14,231 bases of DNA from the NCBI GenBank assembly GCA_016934645.1, contig JAFGSL010000672.1, forward strand, positions 1-14,231, read 5' to 3'. Under the pieces are notes generated by a model. The model made no database searches, was not told where the DNA came from, and saw only the letters and a program-made list of their open reading frames with translations. Both the position numbers and the translations under genes were made by a program. Of this stretch, positions 7,139 to 14,231 are shown one piece after another (positions within the stretch are counted from its first letter, which is position 1; each line of letters starts with the position of its first letter). The stretch is from Anaerolineae bacterium (GTDB lineage Bacteria > Chloroflexota > Anaerolineae > B4-G1 > SLSP01).

Positions 7139-7948
7139 TCAGCCAACCTCCTTCAAGAACGTTCTGAAGGCGTCCATATAAGCGTCGTAATCGGCGAAGC
7201 GGATATGGTGGCCTGTGCCGGGGATATGGATCACAGAAATGTTTGGATTTATCTTCGCAGCTTCGGCTGCCAATTCCGGCGAGACGATGCCGCCCTTGTC
7301 TGGATCGGCGGTAATCAGAAGCGTGGGGCAGGTAATGGCTTTGGCGATTTCGCGCCATTCTGTCTGGCCTCTACGCATAGTACCGAAGAAATTCAGATCG
7401 AGTTGCTTCTTCGCTGCGCACCACGTCCGCAAAACGTTTTCGGGCCAGGTGGGATGTTCGGCGCGACTGTGCTCGACGATTTGCTCCACCGTTAGCTCCG
7501 CCATTTCCCTGAACCATCTGTCGAAGGGGGCGGCATTGCCGGCGGGCGGCTGGGGCGCGGCATCCCGCCAGGGCGGGTCTTCGAGCAACAGGGCGCGGGG
7601 CACGTCGGGAAACCGCGCGCCAAGTTGCGACGCGATGGATGCGCCCATCGAGTGTCCCGCGATGATGGGGCGCTTTAGTCCCAGGTTGCGGATGAGTTCT
7701 GCCAGATCGGCGGTCGTGTCGACGTCCTCGCCCGGTTGCACGCGCGCCGAAAGCCCATGCCCGCGCGCGTCGGGCATAATGATGTCGTATTCGGTCTCGA
7801 GAGCCTGGGCTGTCGGTGACCAGCATAGGCCGTTATCCGAGAAGCCGTGCTGGAGCACCAGCGCTTGAAGGCTCCCATCACCGGTGCGGATGTAGTGCAG
7901 TTTTGCACCATTGATGACGATGTCGTTTTGTGTCCAGTGTGCTAACAT
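7139..7948 (-). CDS. Alpha/beta-fold hydrolase
   Basis: 269 aa single-domain hydrolase of the esterase/epoxide-hydrolase-like type. The oxyanion-hole segment HGFSDNG is at 34-40 and PDARGHGLS at 59-67. The nucleophile elbow GHSMG has Ser100. The acid is Asp217 or Asp215 in TADPDKGG, and the base is His247 in GTGHH. A variable cap region spans about 127-200. No signal peptide is seen. The start was placed at 7948 because AAAGGAG (7959-7965) sits 10 nt upstream. The longer start at 7978 lies inside the neighbouring cloverleaf repeat and would make the SD part of the coding sequence. Between a glucuronidase and a heparinase-like gene, an esterase acting on acetylated or methyl-esterified glycan fragments is plausible, but this is inference. 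Confidence 0.87.
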   Translation of the reverse strand: MLAHWTQNDIVINGAKLHYIRTGDGSLQALVLQHGFSDNGLCWSPTAQALETEYDIIMPDARGHGLSARVQPGEDVDTTADLAELIRNLGLKRPIIAGHSMGASIASQLGARFPDVPRALLLEDPPWRDAAPQPPAGNAAPFDRWFREMAELTVEQIVEHSRAEHPTWPENVLRTWCAAKKQLDLNFFGTMRRGQTEWREIAKAITCPTLLITADPDKGGIVSPELAAEAAKINPNISVIHIPGTGHHIRFADYDAYMDAFRTFLKEVG

Positions 7949-7958
7949 CAATAATGCA

Positions 7959-7965
7959 CTCCTTT
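7959..7965 (-). promoter_or_regulatory. Shine-Dalgarno site that decides the hydrolase start
   Basis: On the minus strand this reads AAAGGAG, 10 nt before the ATG at 7948-7946. It favours the 269-aa product over a 279-aa form starting within the repeat element. Confidence 0.6.
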
Positions 7966-7974
7966 CGTTCGCTG

Positions 7975-8078
7975 TCATTCCGAACAGACCGCTGCGAAGC
8001 AGTGGGCGTGAGGGATCTCGTTATTACGGAAACGAGATCGCCTCACGCACCAACTTCGTTGGTGAGCGTTCGGGGTGA
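7975..8078. repeat. 104-bp cloverleaf-like palindromic repeat element
   Basis: The outer stem 7975-7985 pairs with 8068-8078 (11 bp including two G-T wobbles) and encloses three hairpins. Arm 1 is 7989-7995 with 7999-8005 (7 bp, GAA loop). Arm 2 is 8006-8022 with 8031-8048 (17 bp, one bulged base at 8040, 8-nt loop). Arm 3 is 8048-8054 with 8058-8064 (7 bp, TTC loop; its first base competes with arm 2). The ends TCATTCCGAAC and GTTCGGGGTGA are inverted copies. It resembles non-autonomous palindromic intergenic elements (REP/MITE-like). It carries no coding capacity and lies between two same-strand genes. Confidence 0.8.
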
Positions 8079-8100
8079 TAATTTGTGATCCGCTGAGTCC

Positions 8101-8120
8101 TGTAGTCAAATCGGACTACA
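8101..8120. repeat. Small inverted repeat after the glucuronidase gene
   Basis: TGTAGTC (8101-8107) pairs with GACTACA (8114-8120) around a 6-nt loop, 30 nt past the stop codon of the minus-strand glucuronidase gene. It could be a weak terminator or a decayed repeat. No U-tract follows. Confidence 0.45.
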
Positions 8121-8149
8121 AGACCAAACGACTAACGATGACCTGACTA

Positions 8150-10303
<2,154 letters not shown>

Positions 10304-10375
10304 TTACCTCCTGATGTAAAACGTGATTTGTGATCTGGAACGTACAGCCGGCAATGTTTTGTTGTCGATACCTAT

Positions 10376-10403
10376 ATCATAGGCGCGAAATCTGTCGGGG
10401 CAA
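10376..10403 (-). promoter_or_regulatory. Candidate promoter of the glucuronidase unit
   Basis: On the minus strand TTGCCC (10403-10398) and TATGAT (10381-10376) are separated by 16 bp. The -10 matches 5 of 6 and the -35 matches 4 of 6 consensus bases. The predicted start lies about 70 nt before the ATG. It runs divergently from the MarR promoter, so the MarR operator about 34 bp away might influence it. Confidence 0.4.
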
Positions 10404-10410
10404 GTGTGGT

Positions 10411-10438
10411 TTGACATCTCAGGTGTTTTCTTTATAAT
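10411..10438 (+). promoter_or_regulatory. Consensus sigma70 promoter of the MarR gene
   Basis: Perfect TTGACA (10411-10416) and perfect TATAAT (10433-10438) boxes are separated by 16 bp. The operator palindrome starts within the -10 box, so repressor binding would block the polymerase. Confidence 0.75.
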
Positions 10439-10467
10439 TTAGCAAGCTAATATTTAGCTTGCTAAAT
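10437..10467. promoter_or_regulatory. Double palindromic MarR operator
   Basis: A 31-bp inverted repeat has perfect 14-bp arms, ATTTAGCAAGCTAA and its reverse complement, around TAT. Each arm holds its own 12-bp palindrome, TTAGCAAGCTAA (10439-10450) and TTAGCTTGCTAA (10454-10465), with centres 15 bp apart. TTAGC-N2-GCTAA is the kind of site bound by MarR dimers. Its position over the -10 box and start site implies autorepression. Confidence 0.8.
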
Positions 10468-10493
10468 AGTTTTTGCGGTTGGGAGGTCCGGTT

Positions 10494-10949
10494 ATGATGC
10501 AACCTGGAATGCAAGAGCCATTGGGCCATTCACTTTCGCGGATTTGCCGCCTGACGTACGCGCGGATGTATGCTTTAACCGGCCAGATCGGTCTGCATCG
10601 GGGGCAATCGCTGGTGCTCAAGGCGCTATGGGGACGGGATGGCTTCACGCATTCTGAGCTATCCAATTTGCTGCATGTTGCACCGGCGACGATGTCGAAT
10701 ATGATCACGCGGATGGAGAAATCTGGCCTGGTCGAGCGTCGGTCGGATGCGCATGATCAGCGGATATCGCGCGTGTATCTGACCGAAGCCGGAAACGCGA
10801 TCGAGACGCAGGTGCGGCATATGTGGACCGAGTTCGAGGCCCAGGTGTTTCACGGGTTTGATACGGAAGAACGCGAGATGTTGCGGCAGGCTTTTGAGCG
10901 GATTCAGGAGAATCTGCTGCGGTTGGATGAAGAAAACGTGGAGGCATGA
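10494..10949 (+). CDS. MarR-family transcriptional regulator
   Basis: 151 aa, the usual size. Dimerisation helices flank a winged helix-turn-helix at about 38-100. Helices HSELSNLLHV and APATMSNMITRMEKSGLVERR contain the recognition helix (about 64-76), and the wing carries the family D-x-R core in DAHDQRISRVYLT (85-97). The ATG at 10494 has GGGAGGT (10481-10487) 6 nt upstream; the in-frame TTG at 10473 lies before that SD and was rejected. A consensus promoter and a double palindromic operator sit just upstream, so it probably represses itself and the coupled membrane-protein gene, and is released by a small ligand. Divergent control of the glucuronidase unit is possible but not shown. Confidence 0.93.
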   Translation: MMQPGMQEPLGHSLSRICRLTYARMYALTGQIGLHRGQSLVLKALWGRDGFTHSELSNLLHVAPATMSNMITRMEKSGLVERRSDAHDQRISRVYLTEAGNAIETQVRHMWTEFEAQVFHGFDTEEREMLRQAFERIQENLLRLDEENVEA

Positions 10950-11707
10950 CAATGACGGAATCGATGCGGATGTGGGTCGAAGTGGTGTTTGATGTCGCCT
11001 ATTTGCTCGTGGTATGGGCGATTGTGATGGCGATGCTGCGACGTCGGGCGATGTTGGCGCGTGACGTAAGATCGTATGCCCCGCTTTTTATCTGGGCCTT
11101 TGGTCTGCTGGCCTTGGGGGATACCGGCCACGTGGGATTTCGCGTGTGGGCCTATGCCTTGGGTGGTCTTGAGACGACCGTCTCCATTGCAGGCGTGTCG
11201 TTGCCCCTGGTCGGGCTGGGGGCGCTCTCGACGGCGATAACGGTGACATTCTTTTACGTGTTGATGGTCTTCATCTGGCAGAGATGCTTCAAGAAACCTT
11301 TGGGATGGTTTGGCTATCTCTTGTTGGTTGCCGCAGCGGTGCGTTTGATCGTGATGATCTTTCCCCAGAACGCGTGGAACAACGTCGTGCCCCCTTCGAC
11401 CTGGGGAATGTATCGCAACATCCCGCTGGTCATCCAGGGACTAGGTGTTGCTTACTTGATCCTGCGCGATGCTGCGGAGGCACAGGATCGTGTGTTCCGG
11501 TGGGTGGGCTACATGATTCTGGTTTCGTACGCTTTCTACGCGCCGGTTATTTTGTTTGTCCGAACTATGCCAATGCTAGGGATGTTGATGATTCCCAAGA
11601 CACTGGCCTACGTCGCCATCGCTTGGCTGGCTTACGCGAATCTGTTCTCCCATCTACCGTCTACCGTCAAGCCCGAACAACCTCGCAGCGTTGCCGCCCA
11701 TCACTAA
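10946..11707 (+). CDS. Multi-pass membrane protein of unknown function, coupled to MarR
   Basis: 253 aa, not recognised. About seven hydrophobic segments are visible (near 10-31, 46-65, 82-112, 119-138, 157-173, 186-206 and 208-234), with basic loops RRRAMLARDVR and QRCFKKP. A polar cluster GDTGHVGFR (58-66) places Asp59 and His62 at the edge of TM2, the only strongly charged pair in a membrane segment, so it may bind a metal or proton. The ATG overlaps the MarR stop in an ATGA (10946-10949), so the two are co-translated and the protein is probably the regulator's main target. A second ATG at 10952 is also possible. The last 18 or so residues, SHLPSTVKPEQPRSVAAHH, are encoded by sequence antisense to the conserved end of the amidohydrolase gene and look like an accidental extension. 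Confidence 0.8.
   Translation: MTMTESMRMWVEVVFDVAYLLVVWAIVMAMLRRRAMLARDVRSYAPLFIWAFGLLALGDTGHVGFRVWAYALGGLETTVSIAGVSLPLVGLGALSTAITVTFFYVLMVFIWQRCFKKPLGWFGYLLLVAAAVRLIVMIFPQNAWNNVVPPSTWGMYRNIPLVIQGLGVAYLILRDAAEAQDRVFRWVGYMILVSYAFYAPVILFVRTMPMLGMLMIPKTLAYVAIAWLAYANLFSHLPSTVKPEQPRSVAAHH
11653..11666. repeat. Two tandem TCTACCG heptamers at the convergent overlap
   Basis: TCTACCG occurs twice in a row and starts a third time (TC at 11667-11668). It lies inside the overlap of the membrane-protein and amidohydrolase genes and contains the amidohydrolase TAG stop. The 7-nt period matches the other heptad repeats of the window. Confidence 0.45.
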
Positions 11708-12421
11708 ATCGTGTTCGGCGGGGCTGACATCGTCCGCCAGCGCGGCCTCGTAGGTGGCGCGGACGACGTGTGGGCGCTGGAAGGGCGCGTCCGTGCCGAA
11801 GAGGACGCGGTCTGCGCCGATCGTCTTGATGGCGTGCATCACCGCACGATCGGTAGTGGCGCTGCCGATGAGGAACATATTCGGGCAGCGTTGGGCAATT
11901 TCGACGACAGCCTGGTTCATGTCCCAGTTCGCCATCCCCATATGGACCATCAGTACGGGCATTTCGGGATACATTCGCGCCACGCGCTCCGCCCGGAAGG
12001 GGTGCGTGTTCTCGTAGAAGTCCGCACCGATGTGGAACGCCAGCATCACGCCTGCCTTGGCAATCTCTTCGATGACGGGGAGCGCCAGTGTCGGATCGTC
12101 GATGCGGTAATTGTTCTGCGCGCCGTTGAGCTTGACCCCGTACAGACCGTACTCCTCGGTGCAGACCTTGACCATCTTCTTGGCGTGGTCCACGCTGACC
12201 GTGGGATCAGCCCAGCCGAAGCCGAGGATTTTGTCGGGATATTGACGCATCGCGTCGTAGACGTAGCGGTTGTGGCCTTCGATTTCCTCGCCGTGATAAT
12301 CGGGCTTGAGCCATGTGAGCGTCTTGTCGATGCCGGCGCGCTCCATCCGTTTGAGGTGTTCTTCCAGTGCAAACGCACCGCCTGTAGGGGCGATGTGGGT
12401 ATCTGCGTCAATGATGAGCAT
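11654..12421 (-). CDS. Amidohydrolase family protein (metal-dependent TIM barrel)
   Basis: 255 aa protein of the amidohydrolase-2 type (decarboxylase/lactonase/hydrolase branch). Metal-site features are Asp7-Thr-His9 in IDADTHIAP, His130 in AFHIGAD, His160 in VHMG and Asp211 in FGTDAP. VKLNG (96-100) sits where the family has its conserved lysine strand, and GGNAARLFGL near the end is the usual C-terminal motif. It is likely a cytoplasmic hydrolase or decarboxylase; the substrate is unknown. The ATG at 12421 has AAAGGAGG (12428-12435) 6 nt upstream. A longer start at 12466 would put the SD inside the gene and was rejected. Upstream of it lies a hairpin that separates it from the Nudix gene. 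Its 3' end overlaps the convergent membrane-protein gene by 54 bp. Confidence 0.87.
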   Translation of the reverse strand: MLIIDADTHIAPTGGAFALEEHLKRMERAGIDKTLTWLKPDYHGEEIEGHNRYVYDAMRQYPDKILGFGWADPTVSVDHAKKMVKVCTEEYGLYGVKLNGAQNNYRIDDPTLALPVIEEIAKAGVMLAFHIGADFYENTHPFRAERVARMYPEMPVLMVHMGMANWDMNQAVVEIAQRCPNMFLIGSATTDRAVMHAIKTIGADRVLFGTDAPFQRPHVVRATYEAALADDVSPAEHDLVMGGNAARLFGLDGRR

Positions 12422-12467
12422 GGCAAACCTCCTTTGCGATGTTTGATGCCCGGTATTGTAGTGCAAG

Positions 12468-12496
12468 GGCGTCAGGATGCAAAACGCCCTGACGCC
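12468..12496 (-). terminator. Hairpin between the Nudix and amidohydrolase genes
   Basis: GGCGTCAGG (12468-12476) pairs perfectly with CCTGACGCC (12488-12496) over 9 bp with an 11-nt loop. It lies 25 nt past the Nudix stop, so it could end the MFS-cupin-Nudix transcript. No U-tract follows, so it might instead be a processing or attenuation element. A weak -10-like TACAAT follows on the minus strand, compatible with a separate start for the amidohydrolase gene. Confidence 0.5.
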
Positions 12497-12521
12497 TCAG
12501 TGTTTGGGAAAATCGCTCGGA

Positions 12522-12971
12522 TCAAAGTCCGATGTTTTCTACTGATCTCTTATAGGTCCCGGCGTTGGGAAACCCCTGCATTGCCAGTGTGACAAAACGC
12601 TCGCTGAAGCCGTAATCCGCCAGCGTGTTCAGCGGGACCATACGCACACTGCGAATGGGATTTGCGTCGGGTTCGGGTTCAATTCCTGTGTGCAGACGTC
12701 CGCCAGTCCGTTTGACGGCGAAAGTGATATGCACGACGTGTCGCCCATCCGCGATGCGATCGCAGATGTAGAGGAGCCGTTCGATGGCGACGTGCAGTCC
12801 CGTTTCCTCGCATACCTCGCGGATGCGGCAGGCTTCCAGCGTTTCGCCGAATTCCAGTGTGCCGCCAGGCAAGGACCAGGCACGTTGCACCGATGTGCTG
12901 ACCTTCTGTTCCACGAGCAGGATAGTGCCGTCTTCGATCAGCACGGCTGTTGCGCGGACTTTGGGTTGCAT
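12522..12971 (-). CDS. Nudix hydrolase
   Basis: 149 aa cytoplasmic pyrophosphohydrolase acting on nucleoside diphosphates linked to another group; the substrate is unspecified. A complete Nudix box spans 37-59: Gly37, Glu43, Arg51-Glu52, Glu55-Glu56 and Gly58-Leu59 fit G-x5-E-x7-REU-x-EE-x-GU, which binds Mg2+. The start at 12971 follows the cupin stop by a single base (TAA, A, ATG), implying coupled translation, with only a weak GGGG upstream. A start 46 residues earlier lies within the cupin gene in another frame and gives sequence unlike the family, so it was rejected. The protein looks complete. Its operon partners are a cupin and an MFS transporter, which give no clear substrate. Confidence 0.9.
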   Translation of the reverse strand: MQPKVRATAVLIEDGTILLVEQKVSTSVQRAWSLPGGTLEFGETLEACRIREVCEETGLHVAIERLLYICDRIADGRHVVHITFAVKRTGGRLHTGIEPEPDANPIRSVRMVPLNTLADYGFSERFVTLAMQGFPNAGTYKRSVENIGL

Positions 12972-12972
12972 T

Positions 12973-13326
12973 TTATAACCCCAAGCGCTCTCGAGACACT
13001 GGTACCTTGTCAACCTTTGCCGCTTCATCCTGCAGCGCGAGTGTATGAATGACGAAGTGGAAGTAGTCGGGTGAATTGTTGAGAAATGTGTGTGCTTCGC
13101 CCGGTTCAATGACGATCACGTCATCCTGAACCAATGTGATCGTCAATTGCTCCACGCGCATTTCGACACTGCCCCGGGCTATCAAGTAGATTTCTGTCAT
13201 TTGCCGGTGCAGGTGCGGCTCATCCACACCTGCATTGGCAAATCCGATCGATATATCCAGGTCGGCGTTCCAGGGACCGAGGTACCAGCCTTTGGCAATC
13301 GTTGTGTCTGCTTTGTCGATGCGCAT
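12973..13326 (-). CDS. Small single-domain cupin protein
   Basis: 117 aa cupin, a one-domain beta barrel that usually binds a metal. Motif 1 is HLHRQMTEIYLIARG with His38, His40 and Glu45. Motif 2 is PGEAHTFLN with His79. All four classical metal ligands are therefore present. Small cupins of this kind act as isomerases, dioxygenases or sugar/ligand-binding proteins, and the function cannot be chosen from sequence alone. The ATG has GGAG 6 nt upstream. It lies 48 nt after the MFS stop and overlaps nothing; its own stop is one base before the Nudix ATG. No signal peptide is seen, so it should be cytoplasmic. Confidence 0.88.
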   Translation of the reverse strand: MRIDKADTTIAKGWYLGPWNADLDISIGFANAGVDEPHLHRQMTEIYLIARGSVEMRVEQLTITLVQDDVIVIEPGEAHTFLNNSPDYFHFVIHTLALQDEAAKVDKVPVSRERLGL

Positions 13327-13374
13327 GTTCTCTCCGCGATTGAATTGCTGGGCTAGGGTTGTTCCAAGAACGGC

Positions 13375-14118
13375 CTAATCGGCAGAGATGGGGACGGTTT
13401 TCGGTACGAGTTGCGGTTCGGTGCGCAGCCCCAGTGCGAAGGGCACCGATAGGAGAATCAACCCGGCTGTTCCCAAGAAAATGCCCTCGTATCCGATCAG
13501 CGGCAGCAGCGCGCCGGCGATTAACGGCATCGCTACCGAGGTCACGTGGTTGATGCTGATCCCCGCTGACAACGTGGGCGTCAGTTCTTCGGCGGGTGCA
13601 TTACGGTACACGTAAGTATCCAGTCCCATCCCCAGCATAACTAACAGTTTGACGGTGAGCAGTAAAATGACGAGCAGCCACACGTTATTAACCATGGCAA
13701 AACCGATACAGCACAACGCGAGCAGGATGTAGCTGGTCGATACTGTGGCGCGTTCGCCAAACTTGTCGAGTAATTGGCCCAGGTAGGGTGCACCAACCAG
13801 GTTAACGATGCCACTGGTGAGCAATAACAGGCTGACGTGCCACACTTCCAGGCCGAAGTTTTGCACGAGCACCAGGATGCCGAAGGTGTTGAGGACTTCT
13901 TTGCGCGATCCCTGGAAGAAGGTCGAAACGTAGTACACCCAGTAGCGGCGTTTGAGCAGCATTCGAGGCGGCTCCCGTTCGGTGCTGCCGATATTCGTGG
14001 GCAGTTTTAGTGTAAGGAGTGCCGCGATGATGATAAAGATGGCACCGGCAATGTAGTAGGCTGTCAACGGGATGTTTGCCCCAAGCTTTGAAATCAGTGT
14101 GAGCACTGCCATTCCCAC
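13375..14118 (-). CDS. MFS transporter, C-terminal portion; 5' part missing or frameshifted
   Basis: The visible product is the second part of a major facilitator superfamily transporter. Two TM segments (AVLTLI region and YYIAGAIFIIIAALLTL) match TM5-TM6. A basic central loop follows (STEREPPRMLLKRRYW), then six TM segments matching TM7-TM12, including the loop motif GQLLDKFGER. The frame is open from 14202 but is closed by a TAG at 14203-14205, where family members should continue for about 150 more residues. Neither the GTG at 14118 nor the ATG at 14112 has an SD. The gene is thus truncated, frameshifted near the window edge, or affected by sequence error. A short stretch in another frame nearby (about 14168-14230, containing KQRLGLSL) has membrane-protein character, which would fit a frameshift. 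Substrate unknown. Confidence 0.75.
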   Translation of the reverse strand: MGMAVLTLISKLGANIPLTAYYIAGAIFIIIAALLTLKLPTNIGSTEREPPRMLLKRRYWVYYVSTFFQGSRKEVLNTFGILVLVQNFGLEVWHVSLLLLTSGIVNLVGAPYLGQLLDKFGERATVSTSYILLALCCIGFAMVNNVWLLVILLLTVKLLVMLGMGLDTYVYRNAPAEELTPTLSAGISINHVTSVAMPLIAGALLPLIGYEGIFLGTAGLILLSVPFALGLRTEPQLVPKTVPISAD

Positions 14119-14231
14119 GATGGAGGCCAGCGCCCCTACCGACGAAAGTATCAGTAGATCGCAATCAAAGGCCTCCAGGAATAGAAATGACCAGGGATAA
14201 ACCTAAGCGCTGTTTGACCATTTCCCATAAC

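Noticed and set aside
7215..7868. Open frame of 217 codons on the + strand inside the hydrolase gene
   Set aside because: Antisense to an intact catalytic triad gene; no recognisable product.
7975..8078. Cloverleaf fold as a tRNA gene
   Set aside because: The middle arm is 17 bp, arm loops are 3, 8 and 3 nt, and there is no T-loop, anticodon-loop or CCA pattern; the ends are inverted copies as in a palindromic repeat.
12422..12466. 15-residue N-terminal extension of the amidohydrolase
   Set aside because: It would contain the strong AAAGGAGG SD of the internal ATG, and the family motif begins right after that ATG.
11711..12592. Long open frame on the + strand (293 codons)
   Set aside because: It is antisense to the amidohydrolase and part of the Nudix gene, which have complete motifs; its own product shows no family features and no SD.
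12972..13109. 46-residue N-terminal extension of the Nudix protein
   Set aside because: It overlaps the cupin gene in another frame, is not Nudix-like, and the start one base after the cupin stop fits the family.

Overview
The window reads like a chromosomal stretch of a free-living bacterium with a moderately GC-rich genome, sigma70-type promoters (TTGACA/TATAAT) and strong Shine-Dalgarno (SD) sites. The gene set (family 3 amino-acid ABC transporter, URO-D-like protein, creatininase-family enzyme, heparinase II/III, GH2 glucuronidase, SCP2 domain, RDD fusion) and the many short periodic or palindromic intergenic repeats suggest Chloroflexota, perhaps Anaerolineae. That placement is inference from style and content; no marker gene is present. 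There is no gene-free stretch longer than about 200 bases.

Region 1 (1-5115, + strand): two tandem sigma70-like promoters precede an apparent operon. It encodes a lipoprotein solute-binding protein, a permease carrying a C-terminal RDD domain, a GlnQ-type ATPase, a URO-D-like TIM-barrel protein and a creatininase-family amidohydrolase. Together they look like uptake of a polar amino-acid-like nitrogen compound followed by cytoplasmic amide/ring hydrolysis and a second, undefined step. A strong hairpin separates the binding protein from the permease. Three of the gaps hold 7-nt-periodic repeats, and the last gene ends inside a 9-nt-periodic ACAGGAT repeat.

Region 2 (5140-10403, - strand): a second unit reads GH2 beta-glucuronidase fused to SCP2, then an alpha/beta hydrolase, then a heparinase II/III protein. 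The last two genes are 3 nt apart. None has a visible signal peptide, so intracellular processing of uronic-acid-containing glycan fragments is the likely theme. A perfect 33-bp palindrome is embedded in frame at the GH2/SCP2 junction, and a 104-bp element that can fold as a three-armed cloverleaf lies before the hydrolase.

Region 3 (10411-11707, + strand): a MarR-type regulator with a near-ideal promoter and a double palindromic operator at its start site. It is translationally coupled by an ATGA overlap to an unrecognised membrane protein of about seven TM segments.

Region 4 (11654-14231, - strand): the 3' part of an MFS transporter whose 5' part is missing or frameshifted near the window edge, then a small cupin, a Nudix hydrolase and, past a hairpin, an amidohydrolase. 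The amidohydrolase 3' end overlaps the membrane-protein gene by 54 bp, tail to tail.

The most unusual content is the repeat landscape, above all the in-frame palindrome at a domain junction and the cloverleaf element. Two domain fusions (permease-RDD and glucuronidase-SCP2) also stand out.
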